A stretch of DNA of 5,363 nt. Origin: Kosmotogaceae bacterium UBA1373 (lineage in GTDB: Bacteria; Thermotogota; Thermotogae; Petrotogales; Kosmotogaceae). Positions 1 to 5,363 of this stretch are shown in pieces. The notes under the pieces were generated by a model, which worked only from the letters and a program-made list of their open reading frames with translations, was not told where the DNA came from and did no database searches. Every line of letters starts with the position of its first letter. Within the stretch, counting starts at the first letter, position 1. The position numbers were made by a program, and so were the translations under genes. The stretch lies in assembly GCA_002305955.1 (NCBI GenBank), contig DBRH01000082.1, forward strand, positions 19,842-25,204, read 5' to 3'.

Positions 1-231
1 GCCGGCCAGGGCTACGAACTCGACGCCATCGCGTCGGCGGTCATAGGCGGGACCAGCGTATCGGGCGGCGAAGGTTCCGTGCTCAGAACTCTGATCGGCG
101 CCCTCCTGCTGACGATGATAACAAACGCCTTCAACCTCATCGGAATCGATCTCTACGTTCAGTACGTCTTCAAGGGACTGGTCATACTCGCGGCCGTCGG
201 GTTCGACTCGTTCTACAAGGCCCGCAGTTGA
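1..231 (+). CDS. Sugar ABC transporter permease, RbsC/XylH family, C-terminal fragment
   Basis: This is the last 76 codons of an inner-membrane permease that would pair with a sugar-binding protein and an ATPase to import a monosaccharide such as ribose or xylose. Frame 1 is open from the first base to a TGA at 229-231. Seen in the sequence: ELDAIASAVIGGTSVSGGEG at about residues 7-26 of the fragment, which matches the conserved ELDAIAAVVIGGTSLSGGRG-type cytoplasmic loop of the BPD_transp_2 family. Two hydrophobic segments follow (around LIGALLLTMITNAFNLIGI and YVFKGLVILAAVGFD), then a short basic tail ending KARS, typical of the end of these permeases. The 5' part lies outside the window. 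The specific sugar cannot be told from this fragment. It is convergent with the TRAP operon and ends 5 bases before a shared terminator. Confidence 0.95.
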   Translation, partial: AGQGYELDAIASAVIGGTSVSGGEGSVLRTLIGALLLTMITNAFNLIGIDLYVQYVFKGLVILAAVGFDSFYKARS

Positions 232-236
232 AATAG

Positions 237-264
237 AAAAACCTCCCGGTAAAGGGAGGTTTTT
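237..264. terminator. Bidirectional intrinsic terminator between convergent genes
   Basis: Five A, then ACCTCCC-type left arm (237-247), loop GGTAAA (248-253) and a perfectly complementary right arm (254-264) that runs into six T ending at 265. The stem is 11 bp including the A/T pairs. T-runs flank it on both strands, so it can end the ABC permease transcript (+) and the TRAP permease transcript (-), whose stop codon lies 12 bases away. Confidence 0.93.
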
Positions 265-276
265 TATTGAGTTCGC

Positions 277-2238
277 TCAGGAGACCGTCGCAGGTCTGGC
301 GCCACCCGTCCTTCCGGTGAAGTACTGGTAGGCGAAAACCGCTCCGACCAGCCCGAAGCCCAGCAGGTCGGTAACCCAGCCGGGATATATGAGGAGCAAA
401 CCGCCGACTATAACCGCGATTCGCTGCCAGAAGGGCATGAGTTTGAACATGAAACCTTCCATTCCCGCAGCGATACCAAACATCCCGACGAGAGAGGTTA
501 TTATTATAAAAACCGTCTCCAGAAGAGCCATGGGGTTCGAGAGGACCTCCGGCGTCAGGAGCAGGTTCGGGCTTAGGGCGAATATGTACGGGATTATAAA
601 GGCCGTTATGGCCAGTCTCGTCGCCGTTATGGCTGTCTTGAGAGGGTTGGATTTCGCGATGGCCGCGCCGGCGTACGCGGCCAGCGCCACCGGCGGCGTT
701 ATATCCGCCACGATGCCGAAGTAGAAGACGAACATGTGTGCAGCCATGAGCGGAATACCAAGTCTGACAACGATCGGGGCCGTTATCGTGGCCATGATGA
801 CGTAGTTGGCCGTGGTCGGGACGCCCATTCCCAGGATGATACAGGCTATCATCGTCAGGAAGAGGGCGATGATCGGTATTCCTCCCGAAAGGTTGAGCAG
901 TCCGGTCGCCAGTTCGAGCCCGATACCTGTCAGGGTGACTGTTCCGATGATTATACCGGCCACCGAGCAGGCGATCGCGACGCCTATCGTATTGCGCGCA
1001 CCATTCTCAAGCGCATCGCCCGCGCTTTTGAAGGTTATCCTGGTGTCCTTTCTGAACATACTGACGATTATCGCCGAGACTATCGAATAGAAGGCTGCCA
1101 TGGCCGGGGTGAAGCCGGTCATCATGAGATAGATGATGACGACGAGCGGGATCAGTAGAAAGCCCTTTTTCAGCATGAGTTTGGCGAAGTTCGGTATGTC
1201 CTTGCGATCGAGTCCTCTCAAGCCCAGCTTCTTGGCCTCGAAATGGATCATCAGGAAGATGCCCGTGAAGTACAGAAAGGCCGGTAGAAAGGCCGCGATC
1301 ACGATATTCGAGTAAGGGATGCCCGTTATCTCGGCCATCAGGAAGGCGGCCGCACCCATTATGGGGGGCATGATCTGTCCTCCGGTGGAGGCCGTCGCCT
1401 CTACCGCCGCCGCGAATTCAGGGCGATAACCTATCTTCTTCATCATCGGGATGGTGAAACTGCCCGATCCGACCGTGTTGGACACAGAGCTCCCCGAAAC
1501 CATTCCCTCCAGAGCGCTGGATATTACGGCGACCTTGGCCGGTCCTCCTGTGGCGAAGCCGGCGATCGAGTTGGCCACATCTATGAAGAACTGACCGACG
1601 CCCGTCTTTTCAAGAAAGGCTCCGAAGAGAATGAAGAGAACTATAAAAGTCGAACAGACGCCCAGAGGGATGCCGATCACGCCTTCCATGGTGTAGAAAA
1701 GGTGGACGACGATACGCCTGTAAGAGAAACCCGAATAGAAAGTATATATGATGAAGCCGAGAACGACTATCACTATGGGCAGCCCGACGGCTCTGCGACA
1801 TATCTCCAGCAGAATCACTATTCCCACTATGCCGACGAAGATCTCGAAGGGCGTGTACATACCGGCCCTGGCCGCTATTTCGTGGAAATTGACCACATAA
1901 TAGAAGAAGGCGGCCGCTCCCACGCTTCCGAGCACCAGGTCGTACCAGTGGATGTGATCCACCATCTGGGTGTACTTTCTTCTGGCGGGGAAGAGAATGA
2001 AGGCTATGAATATCGCTATGGCGATGAAACTGGCACGTTTTATCTGCTCGGGAAGCGTCACCACGACGTTGGTCCAGAGTGCGAAGATGGAATAACCTAT
2101 CAACATATACCTGACTATTATCTTCCTTTTCCCCGTGAACTGGCGCACGCTGGATTCTCGATCGAATTTCTCCAGCACGGCTTTTGCGTCAACTTCACCT
2201 ATATCAATTTGATTGTTCTCTTTTTTTTCTTCATTCAC
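277..2238 (-). CDS. TRAP transporter fused permease (DctQ-DctM, TAXI-associated), with DUF3394-like C-terminus
   Basis: Integral inner-membrane subunit of a TRAP transporter, which imports a solute handed over by the periplasmic binding protein using a sodium or proton gradient. It is about 653 residues, the usual size for fused small-plus-large TRAP permeases. Numbering here counts from the in-frame GTG at 2247. After a hydrophilic charged N-terminus (1-45), the DctQ-like helices cover about 46-175. The DctM part follows, with family loops GSSVSNTVGSGSFTIP (252-267), EATASTGGQIMPPIMG (283-298), GMGVPTTANYV (473-483) and DITPPVALAAYAG (515-527), expected to line the substrate and ion sites. 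Residues about 575-645 form extra helices resembling DUF3394, common in TAXI-type permeases. I chose the GTG at 2238 because AAGGAG (2252-2247) then sits 8 bases upstream; the GTG at 2247 overlaps that site. It is the last gene of a three-gene operon, 69 bases after DUF1850. The substrate is not known. Confidence 0.95.
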   Translation of the reverse strand: MNEEKKENNQIDIGEVDAKAVLEKFDRESSVRQFTGKRKIIVRYMLIGYSIFALWTNVVVTLPEQIKRASFIAIAIFIAFILFPARRKYTQMVDHIHWYDLVLGSVGAAAFFYYVVNFHEIAARAGMYTPFEIFVGIVGIVILLEICRRAVGLPIVIVVLGFIIYTFYSGFSYRRIVVHLFYTMEGVIGIPLGVCSTFIVLFILFGAFLEKTGVGQFFIDVANSIAGFATGGPAKVAVISSALEGMVSGSSVSNTVGSGSFTIPMMKKIGYRPEFAAAVEATASTGGQIMPPIMGAAAFLMAEITGIPYSNIVIAAFLPAFLYFTGIFLMIHFEAKKLGLRGLDRKDIPNFAKLMLKKGFLLIPLVVIIYLMMTGFTPAMAAFYSIVSAIIVSMFRKDTRITFKSAGDALENGARNTIGVAIACSVAGIIIGTVTLTGIGLELATGLLNLSGGIPIIALFLTMIACIILGMGVPTTANYVIMATITAPIVVRLGIPLMAAHMFVFYFGIVADITPPVALAAYAGAAIAKSNPLKTAITATRLAITAFIIPYIFALSPNLLLTPEVLSNPMALLETVFIIITSLVGMFGIAAGMEGFMFKLMPFWQRIAVIVGGLLLIYPGWVTDLLGFGLVGAVFAYQYFTGRTGGARPATVS

Positions 2239-2246
2239 CGAGAACA

Positions 2247-2254
2247 CTCCTTCC
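2247..2254 (-). promoter_or_regulatory. Ribosome binding site that decides the start of the TRAP permease
   Basis: Minus strand reads GGAAGGAG followed by an 8-base spacer and then GTG at 2238-2236. The upstream GTG at 2247-2245 shares its G with this site, leaving no spacer, so the shorter protein is the better reading. Confidence 0.75.
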
Positions 2255-2262
2255 GTTTGCGA

Positions 2263-2283
2263 ATAGTACTATCTAGATGCATC
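2263..2283. repeat. Chain of three overlapping perfect palindromes in the gap before the TRAP permease
   Basis: Three self-complementary words overlap in 21 bases: ATAGTACTAT (2263-2272), ATCTAGAT (2271-2278) and GATGCATC (2276-2283). They lie in the 69-base gap between the DUF1850 stop and the permease start, just upstream of its ribosome binding site. A protein site, an RNA processing site or chance are all possible; nothing here identifies a binding protein. Confidence 0.4.
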
Positions 2284-2307
2284 GCTTCACTCTCCGCTCT
2301 CCGGCCT

Positions 2308-2802
2308 TTAGTCTCTATCTTCATCTTCGATTGCCGCGGCCGGCGTTATAAGGATGAAACGATTCTGGCCACACAACTCGCGCAGGCTGTAATCTCTTCG
2401 ATCAATACGCAGAATATGATCGCTGACGGTACCCACGACATAAGCGAGATAATCGATCTTCAGGTTGAAACCAGTTATCTGCATCCAGCCGTCTTCTAGC
2501 CTTTCAAGCACCAATCCGTCGGCAATTTCCGTCGCGACACCCGCACCGAAACTTTTGAAGCGACAGGAAACCAGATAAATGCCGTTTTTTCTAACCTGAT
2601 AAACTTCTTCGATCGGACTCTGGTTAACGGAATGTACAAAGGAAATCGAGAAGTATCCATTATCTTCCAGTGAGAACGAGGTTATCTCTTCGCCTGTTCT
2701 TTCATCCATCACAAGCAATTCGGCACTGCCCGCGAACAGAGAGCACGGCAGAAGTAAAAAGGCCATCGCTGCACTTATTTCAAAAAACCGAAACAAAATC
2801 AT
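2308..2802 (-). CDS. DUF1850 protein, TAXI/TRAP transporter companion, exported
   Basis: A small protein of about 164 residues, of a family found beside TAXI binding proteins and fused TRAP permeases; its biochemical role is not established. From the ATG at 2802, residues about 2-25 form a hydrophobic signal or anchor (ending LLLPCSLFAG), so the rest is probably periplasmic. No good lipobox is present, since proline precedes the cysteine. The family core is visible: FSISFVHSVNQSPIEEVYQV at about 51-70, with the HSV triplet and conserved P-x-E-E, then FKSFGAG (82-88), followed by a beta-rich region ending near CGQNRF. The start is uncertain. ATG 2802 has only a weak AGG upstream and lies inside a stem-loop. 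GTG 2841, just after the TAXI stop, would add 13 residues including RVRR, and its GGAG is 12 bases away. GTG 2883 would overlap the upstream gene and has no ribosome site. Second gene of the operon. Confidence 0.88.
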   Translation of the reverse strand: MILFRFFEISAAMAFLLLPCSLFAGSAELLVMDERTGEEITSFSLEDNGYFSISFVHSVNQSPIEEVYQVRKNGIYLVSCRFKSFGAGVATEIADGLVLERLEDGWMQITGFNLKIDYLAYVVGTVSDHILRIDRRDYSLRELCGQNRFILITPAAAIEDEDRD

Positions 2803-2825
2803 CGGGCGCCTGACGCGCCCGATGA
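2791..2825 (-). terminator. Intra-operon terminator/attenuator hairpin overlapping the DUF1850 start codon
   Basis: A perfect 11-bp stem (2799-2809 with 2815-2825), loop CTGAC on the plus strand, begins 17 bases after the TAXI stop. On the minus strand it is followed at once by TTTTGTTT (2798-2791), the pattern of an intrinsic terminator that may leak. The plus strand has no T-run after it. The ATG at 2802-2800 lies wholly in the 3' arm. Its position fits the common arrangement where a binding protein is made in excess over the permease; the amount of read-through cannot be judged from sequence. Confidence 0.72.
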
Positions 2826-2842
2826 CATAAGAGTGAAACACT

Positions 2843-3784
2843 TTATTGAATGACTCCAAGTTCTTTGAAATACTTCTCCGCACCAGGGTGGAAGGGTACG
2901 GAAACGCCTGTGACTGCCAGGTTGATATCCAGTTCCTTGCCTTTTGCGTGACCGGCGATTATATCCTCCCTGCCCTCGAAGACTCCTTTTACCAGGCTGT
3001 AAGCGATATCATCGGGAAGATCCTTGCGCACTATGAAGGTCGCCTTGACGGCTACGGTGTTGACCGGTTCTGTGACTCCCTTGTAGGTATCGGCGGGAAT
3101 CACGAAATTGACGTAGAACGGGTAGGTCTTGATCAGTTCCGCGGCTACCTCCGGCTCAACGGGTAGAAGCGTAATCGGGTTCGTGCTTGAAAGTTCCACG
3201 ATGGCCGTGGTGGGAATACCTGCGGTCGTGAAGAAGGCGTCGATCTTTCTATCCTTCAGAGCTGCAGCGGAATCTGCGAAAGAGAGATACTGCACTGAGA
3301 TATCCCCAAAAGTTATTCCGTAGGCCGCCAGTATCTGGATGCTGTTGGCCTCGACACCGCTTCCTGCATCGCCTACCGAGACTCTCTTCCCTTTGAGATC
3401 GGCTATCGTTTTAATACCGGAATCGGCCCTGGCCACTACCTGACAGACTTCCGTGTAAGCGGTGAAAAGCGTTAAGAAATCCGTGATGGCACCCGCCTTG
3501 AAGAGAACTGTTCCCGTGTACGCGTAGTGCATGACATCGTTCTGAACGATGGCGATGTCAACTTCTTTGCTGGCTATAAGCCTGATGTTGGCGGCCGAGG
3601 CGCCCGTTGACTGAACCCTGATCCTGATGTCAGGGAAGCGCTGACCGATGACCTGGGCGATGACACCTCCGAACGGGTAATAAGTTCCAGAGGTTCCGCC
3701 TGTTGCCAGATAGAGATTCGTTACCCCAAAACTGGTGCAGAAAAGCAGTGCGAGAAGCAAACTTACCAGGAAAACCTTTCTCAC
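2843..3784 (-). CDS. TAXI family TRAP transporter solute-binding protein
   Basis: Periplasmic receptor of the TRAP transporter encoded downstream; it binds the solute and docks on the fused permease. It is about 313 residues, normal for the family. From the GTG at 3784 the protein starts MRKVFLVSLLLALLFCTSFG, a classical signal peptide, probably cut after the glycine; the cysteine lacks a proper lipobox. TAXI hallmarks seen (numbered from the ATG at 3790): LATGGTSGTYYPFGG (28-42), QSTGASAANIRLI (60-72), EVDIAIVQND (76-85), ADLKGKRVSVGDAGSGVEAN (130-149) and DRKIDAFFTTAG (180-191). Characterised or proposed TAXI ligands include glutamate and other carboxylates, but this protein's ligand cannot be read from sequence. 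I prefer GTG 3784 because GGAGG (3797-3793) lies 8 bases upstream; ATG 3790 would be only 2 bases from it. First gene of the operon, with a leader of about 120 bases. Confidence 0.95.
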   Translation of the reverse strand: MRKVFLVSLLLALLFCTSFGVTNLYLATGGTSGTYYPFGGVIAQVIGQRFPDIRIRVQSTGASAANIRLIASKEVDIAIVQNDVMHYAYTGTVLFKAGAITDFLTLFTAYTEVCQVVARADSGIKTIADLKGKRVSVGDAGSGVEANSIQILAAYGITFGDISVQYLSFADSAAALKDRKIDAFFTTAGIPTTAIVELSSTNPITLLPVEPEVAAELIKTYPFYVNFVIPADTYKGVTEPVNTVAVKATFIVRKDLPDDIAYSLVKGVFEGREDIIAGHAKGKELDINLAVTGVSVPFHPGAEKYFKELGVIQ

Positions 3785-3790
3785 ATACAT

Positions 3791-3797
3791 CCCCTCC
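3791..3797 (-). promoter_or_regulatory. Strong ribosome binding site of the TAXI gene
   Basis: Minus strand reads GGAGGGG, then ATGTAT, then GTG. Measured from GGAGG the spacing is 8 bases to the GTG at 3784 and 2 bases to the ATG at 3790. The same pattern, a purine site spaced for a downstream GTG, is seen at the TRAP permease. Confidence 0.75.
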
Positions 3798-3906
3798 AGT
3801 AGTAGATCTTTCTTGATGTCGAACAGAACGCATACTTAACTCGACAGAGAAAAACCTGACACAAAGACGATTTTATTTTACGTACCAATAATCGGGAATT
3901 TGGAGT

Positions 3907-3928
3907 TAAACATAGTTTAGCATAAACT
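3907..3928. promoter_or_regulatory. Candidate operator: two interlocked perfect palindromes
   Basis: On the plus strand TAAAC-ATA-GTTTA (3907-3919) and AGTTTA-GCA-TAAACT (3914-3928) are both perfect and share the arm AGTTTA. On the minus strand that shared arm is TAAACT, the proposed -10 box of the TAXI operon. A repressor bound here would block RNA polymerase. No regulator is encoded nearby and the motif does not match one I can name with confidence. Confidence 0.5.
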
Positions 3929-3943
3929 CTTCACGCATTTCAA
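3914..3943 (-). promoter_or_regulatory. Candidate sigma-70-type promoter of the TAXI-DUF1850-TRAP operon
   Basis: Minus strand: TTGAAA as -35 (3943-3938), an 18-base spacer and TAAACT as -10 (3919-3914), preceded by TGC, an extended -10 feature. Transcription would begin near 3907, giving a leader of about 120 bases. This is the best match I found by eye in the gap; other weaker matches exist in this AT-rich stretch. Confidence 0.5.
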
Positions 3944-3998
3944 GGATTTCACACGCCAGAAAGGCTCTGCTGCATGCCTGCCTGTAAAAATTTCTAAG

Positions 3999-4032
3999 AA
4001 AAAAACGCGGCCGGGCCCTGGCCTGACCGCGT
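3999..4032 (-). terminator. Intrinsic terminator of the 430-residue gene
   Basis: Minus strand, 25 bases after the stop: ACGCGGTC pairs with GGCCGCGT (8 bp with one G-T pair), then an A-C mismatch, three more pairs and a CAGG loop, followed by seven T (4005-3999). The GC-rich stem and T-run make it strong and one-directional. It insulates the TAXI operon promoter, which starts about 60 bases further on. Confidence 0.92.
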
Positions 4033-4057
4033 GATCACTTGAAGGAAATGAGGTCGT

Positions 4058-5350
4058 TTATCTGTAGAAAACCCACCAGTTGTTCATGTTGTACTTAAAG
4101 TTATCGTTTACGGAGCCGCAATTGTAGTATGAAGAGGAATCTGTATATACTTTGTTGAAAGAGATGTATTTGCCGCTACTGACCTGTCTGAGCCTCACAA
4201 GCTCGCCGTAGTACACTTTGTCGCCGCCGAAGAACAACCCCAGAACGTTTATGAACGTCGGCTCGATGATCAGATCCCACTGACTGGTCTCGTGGTTCAG
4301 ATACAGGCAGTAAGTAGTCGAAAGCATCTTATACTTGTCGTCTTTCTTGTCTTTTGAATAGTACTTGGAGAGGTTATACGGGGCCAGGCACATATCGCTC
4401 AACTGCGATGGAGCCCTCATCCAGACGGCGTGGTCTTTGGTGACCGTTCCCTGCTGCCATCCCCATCCGTCTCCCGTTCCCTTATCGCCCTTGTTTGTGA
4501 GTATCAGACGGCAGCTGTATCTTCCCGATGCCTCTCTGTCCGTTCCGTTGACCTTGACGAGATCGACTCCGTAACTGTCCCAGGTTGGAATGAAAAGGAT
4601 CCATGATCTATCCCAGTACGACTCATCGGAAATCTTCATGTATCTATTCAATGCATAGTTCAGGACTCCTACCCAATCATGGTCGGCGACATTGCTGCTT
4701 CTGCCGTAGGTCATCTCTCTCTCGAGATTGTTTATTCTCATCGAGGGCATATAGGCGGATATTGCTAGCGATTGCACGTTGGAGGTCTCCGAGCAGATAT
4801 TGAGGGCGTAGTTCGATTCGCTTAGATATTCGTCGGCTATGAAAAGGTTGTTCGCTATATTTTTATGGGTGTTTTCGAGAAGCGTGTGTGTATAGGATGT
4901 CTGAACGATGTTGCTGTTGGTGCTTCTGGAGATCGAATATCTTCCCTCCGAGAGATTCTCGAAGATATAGCGCCTCATCAGAATCTCTGGCTCCAGAGTG
5001 TTATCGACATCCTGATGGGTGTAGTTCAAGATTCGTAGTTCTCCGTTGGGATCGTTCGCCTGTATGGCCTCGTCAACACCCGTGAGCTGAATCTCCTGTT
5101 TATCGAGGGTAAGCTTCACCCCCTTCGCCGGATCCTTGAAAATATCAAAAGCGGGGGTCAGGAATCCCAAAGCTGTTTTAAGACTATATTGAAGTAAATC
5201 TGTGGAACCCGCAACGCTGAAGTCCATCGGTTGAGTATTCCAGAACACTCTGACTACTATTCCAGAATCCTTTCCGAGAGCCATCAGGGCCGCGTTGTCG
5301 GCTTCGTTGAAAAACCAGGCCTTGTCCGGGTCGTACAACGGTTCGGTCAT
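4058..5350 (-). CDS. Uncharacterised protein with repeated LV-x-(4-9)-SG-(R/K)-Y segments, possibly 5'-incomplete
   Basis: I do not recognise a family. From the ATG at 5350 the protein has 430 residues, with no signal peptide and no clear membrane helix. The first two-thirds mix short hydrophobic strands with polar segments (for example IVVRVFWNT at 31-39 and WILFIPTW at 250-257). The last third is rich in Tyr, Trp, Ser and Asn. Two segments resemble each other: LVKVNGTDREASGRYS (264-279) and LVRLRQVSSGKYIS (384-397). Tryptophans recur after them (296-298; 425-426), and the chain ends NNWWVFYR. This suggests a repeated beta structure, perhaps trefoil-like (MIR, fascin or ricin-B type), which is inference only. 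GGAGA lies 7 bases before the ATG, a good start signal. However, the four codons upstream within the window are open, so the gene may begin further right. It is followed by its own terminator and looks separate from the TRAP operon. Confidence 0.8.
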   Translation of the reverse strand: MTEPLYDPDKAWFFNEADNAALMALGKDSGIVVRVFWNTQPMDFSVAGSTDLLQYSLKTALGFLTPAFDIFKDPAKGVKLTLDKQEIQLTGVDEAIQANDPNGELRILNYTHQDVDNTLEPEILMRRYIFENLSEGRYSISRSTNSNIVQTSYTHTLLENTHKNIANNLFIADEYLSESNYALNICSETSNVQSLAISAYMPSMRINNLEREMTYGRSSNVADHDWVGVLNYALNRYMKISDESYWDRSWILFIPTWDSYGVDLVKVNGTDREASGRYSCRLILTNKGDKGTGDGWGWQQGTVTKDHAVWMRAPSQLSDMCLAPYNLSKYYSKDKKDDKYKMLSTTYCLYLNHETSQWDLIIEPTFINVLGLFFGGDKVYYGELVRLRQVSSGKYISFNKVYTDSSSYYNCGSVNDNFKYNMNNWWVFYR

Positions 5351-5363
5351 GAGAGCTTCTCCG

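Noticed and set aside
389..724. Open plus-strand frame of 111 codons
   Set aside because: Antisense to the permease C-terminus, with no recognisable domain and no credible ribosome site noticed.
736..1158. Open plus-strand frame of 140 codons
   Set aside because: Antisense to the DctM core of the TRAP permease; the product is a low-complexity Arg/Asp/Gly-rich string typical of a reverse-complement shadow.
1702..2499. Open plus-strand frame of 265 codons
   Set aside because: It lies antisense to the TRAP permease and the DUF1850 gene, crosses their intergenic gap, and its product is full of Asp, His, Tyr and Glu with no family resemblance. It has the look of a shadow of the well-supported minus-strand genes.
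2746..2761. Lipoprotein signal in DUF1850 and, similarly, in the TAXI protein
   Set aside because: The cysteines are preceded by LLP and LLF, and neither proline nor phenylalanine is acceptable at the -1 position of a lipobox, so ordinary signal peptides or an anchor are more likely.
2803..2883. N-terminal extension of DUF1850 from the GTG at 2883
   Set aside because: It would overlap the end of the TAXI gene by 41 bases, has no ribosome binding site upstream and adds polar residues before a signal segment that already begins well at the ATG at 2802.
3785..4057. Riboswitch or small gene in the 273-base gap
   Set aside because: Apart from the ribosome site, promoter, palindromes and terminator listed, I saw no conserved riboswitch core, no tRNA-like fold and no short frame with a good start signal.

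Overview
The window suggests a bacterium of the Thermotogota (Mesotoga/Kosmotoga-like). Three things point there: frequent AGA/AGG arginine and ATA isoleucine codons, strong GGAGG-type Shine-Dalgarno sites that favour GTG starts, and a sugar ABC transporter next to a TRAP-type transporter. This placement is inferred from style, not from a marker gene, and is only moderately sure. All genes except the left-edge fragment lie on the minus strand.

Layout from left to right. Positions 1-231 (+) are the last 76 codons of a ribose/xylose-type ABC transporter permease. A hairpin with T-runs on both strands (237-264) separates it from the convergent TRAP gene and can serve both. Positions 277-3784 (-) form a complete TAXI-type TRAP transporter operon, transcribed right to left: the periplasmic solute-binding protein (2843-3784), a small exported DUF1850 protein (2308-2802) and a fused DctQM permease with a C-terminal DUF3394-like region (277-2238). 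A candidate promoter with overlapping palindromes on its -10 box lies at 3907-3943. Positions 3999-4032 (-) are a strong intrinsic terminator belonging to the last gene. Positions 4058-5350 (-) encode a 430-residue protein I cannot assign to a family; its reading frame is still open at the right edge, so it may be 5'-incomplete.

How the genes work together: the TAXI protein captures a small solute, probably a carboxylate or amino acid, outside the inner membrane. It delivers it to the fused permease, which imports it with an ion gradient. DUF1850 is a regular companion of this transporter class, with no established role. The most interesting control element is a perfect 11-bp stem-loop followed by a T-rich run between the binding-protein gene and the DUF1850 gene. 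The stem contains the likely ATG of DUF1850, so it could lower expression of the two downstream genes both by partial termination and by hiding the start codon.

No RNA gene, CRISPR array, insertion sequence or phage gene was seen. No stretch without a gene exceeds 300 bases; the longest (3785-4057) holds the operon leader, promoter/operator and the upstream gene's terminator.
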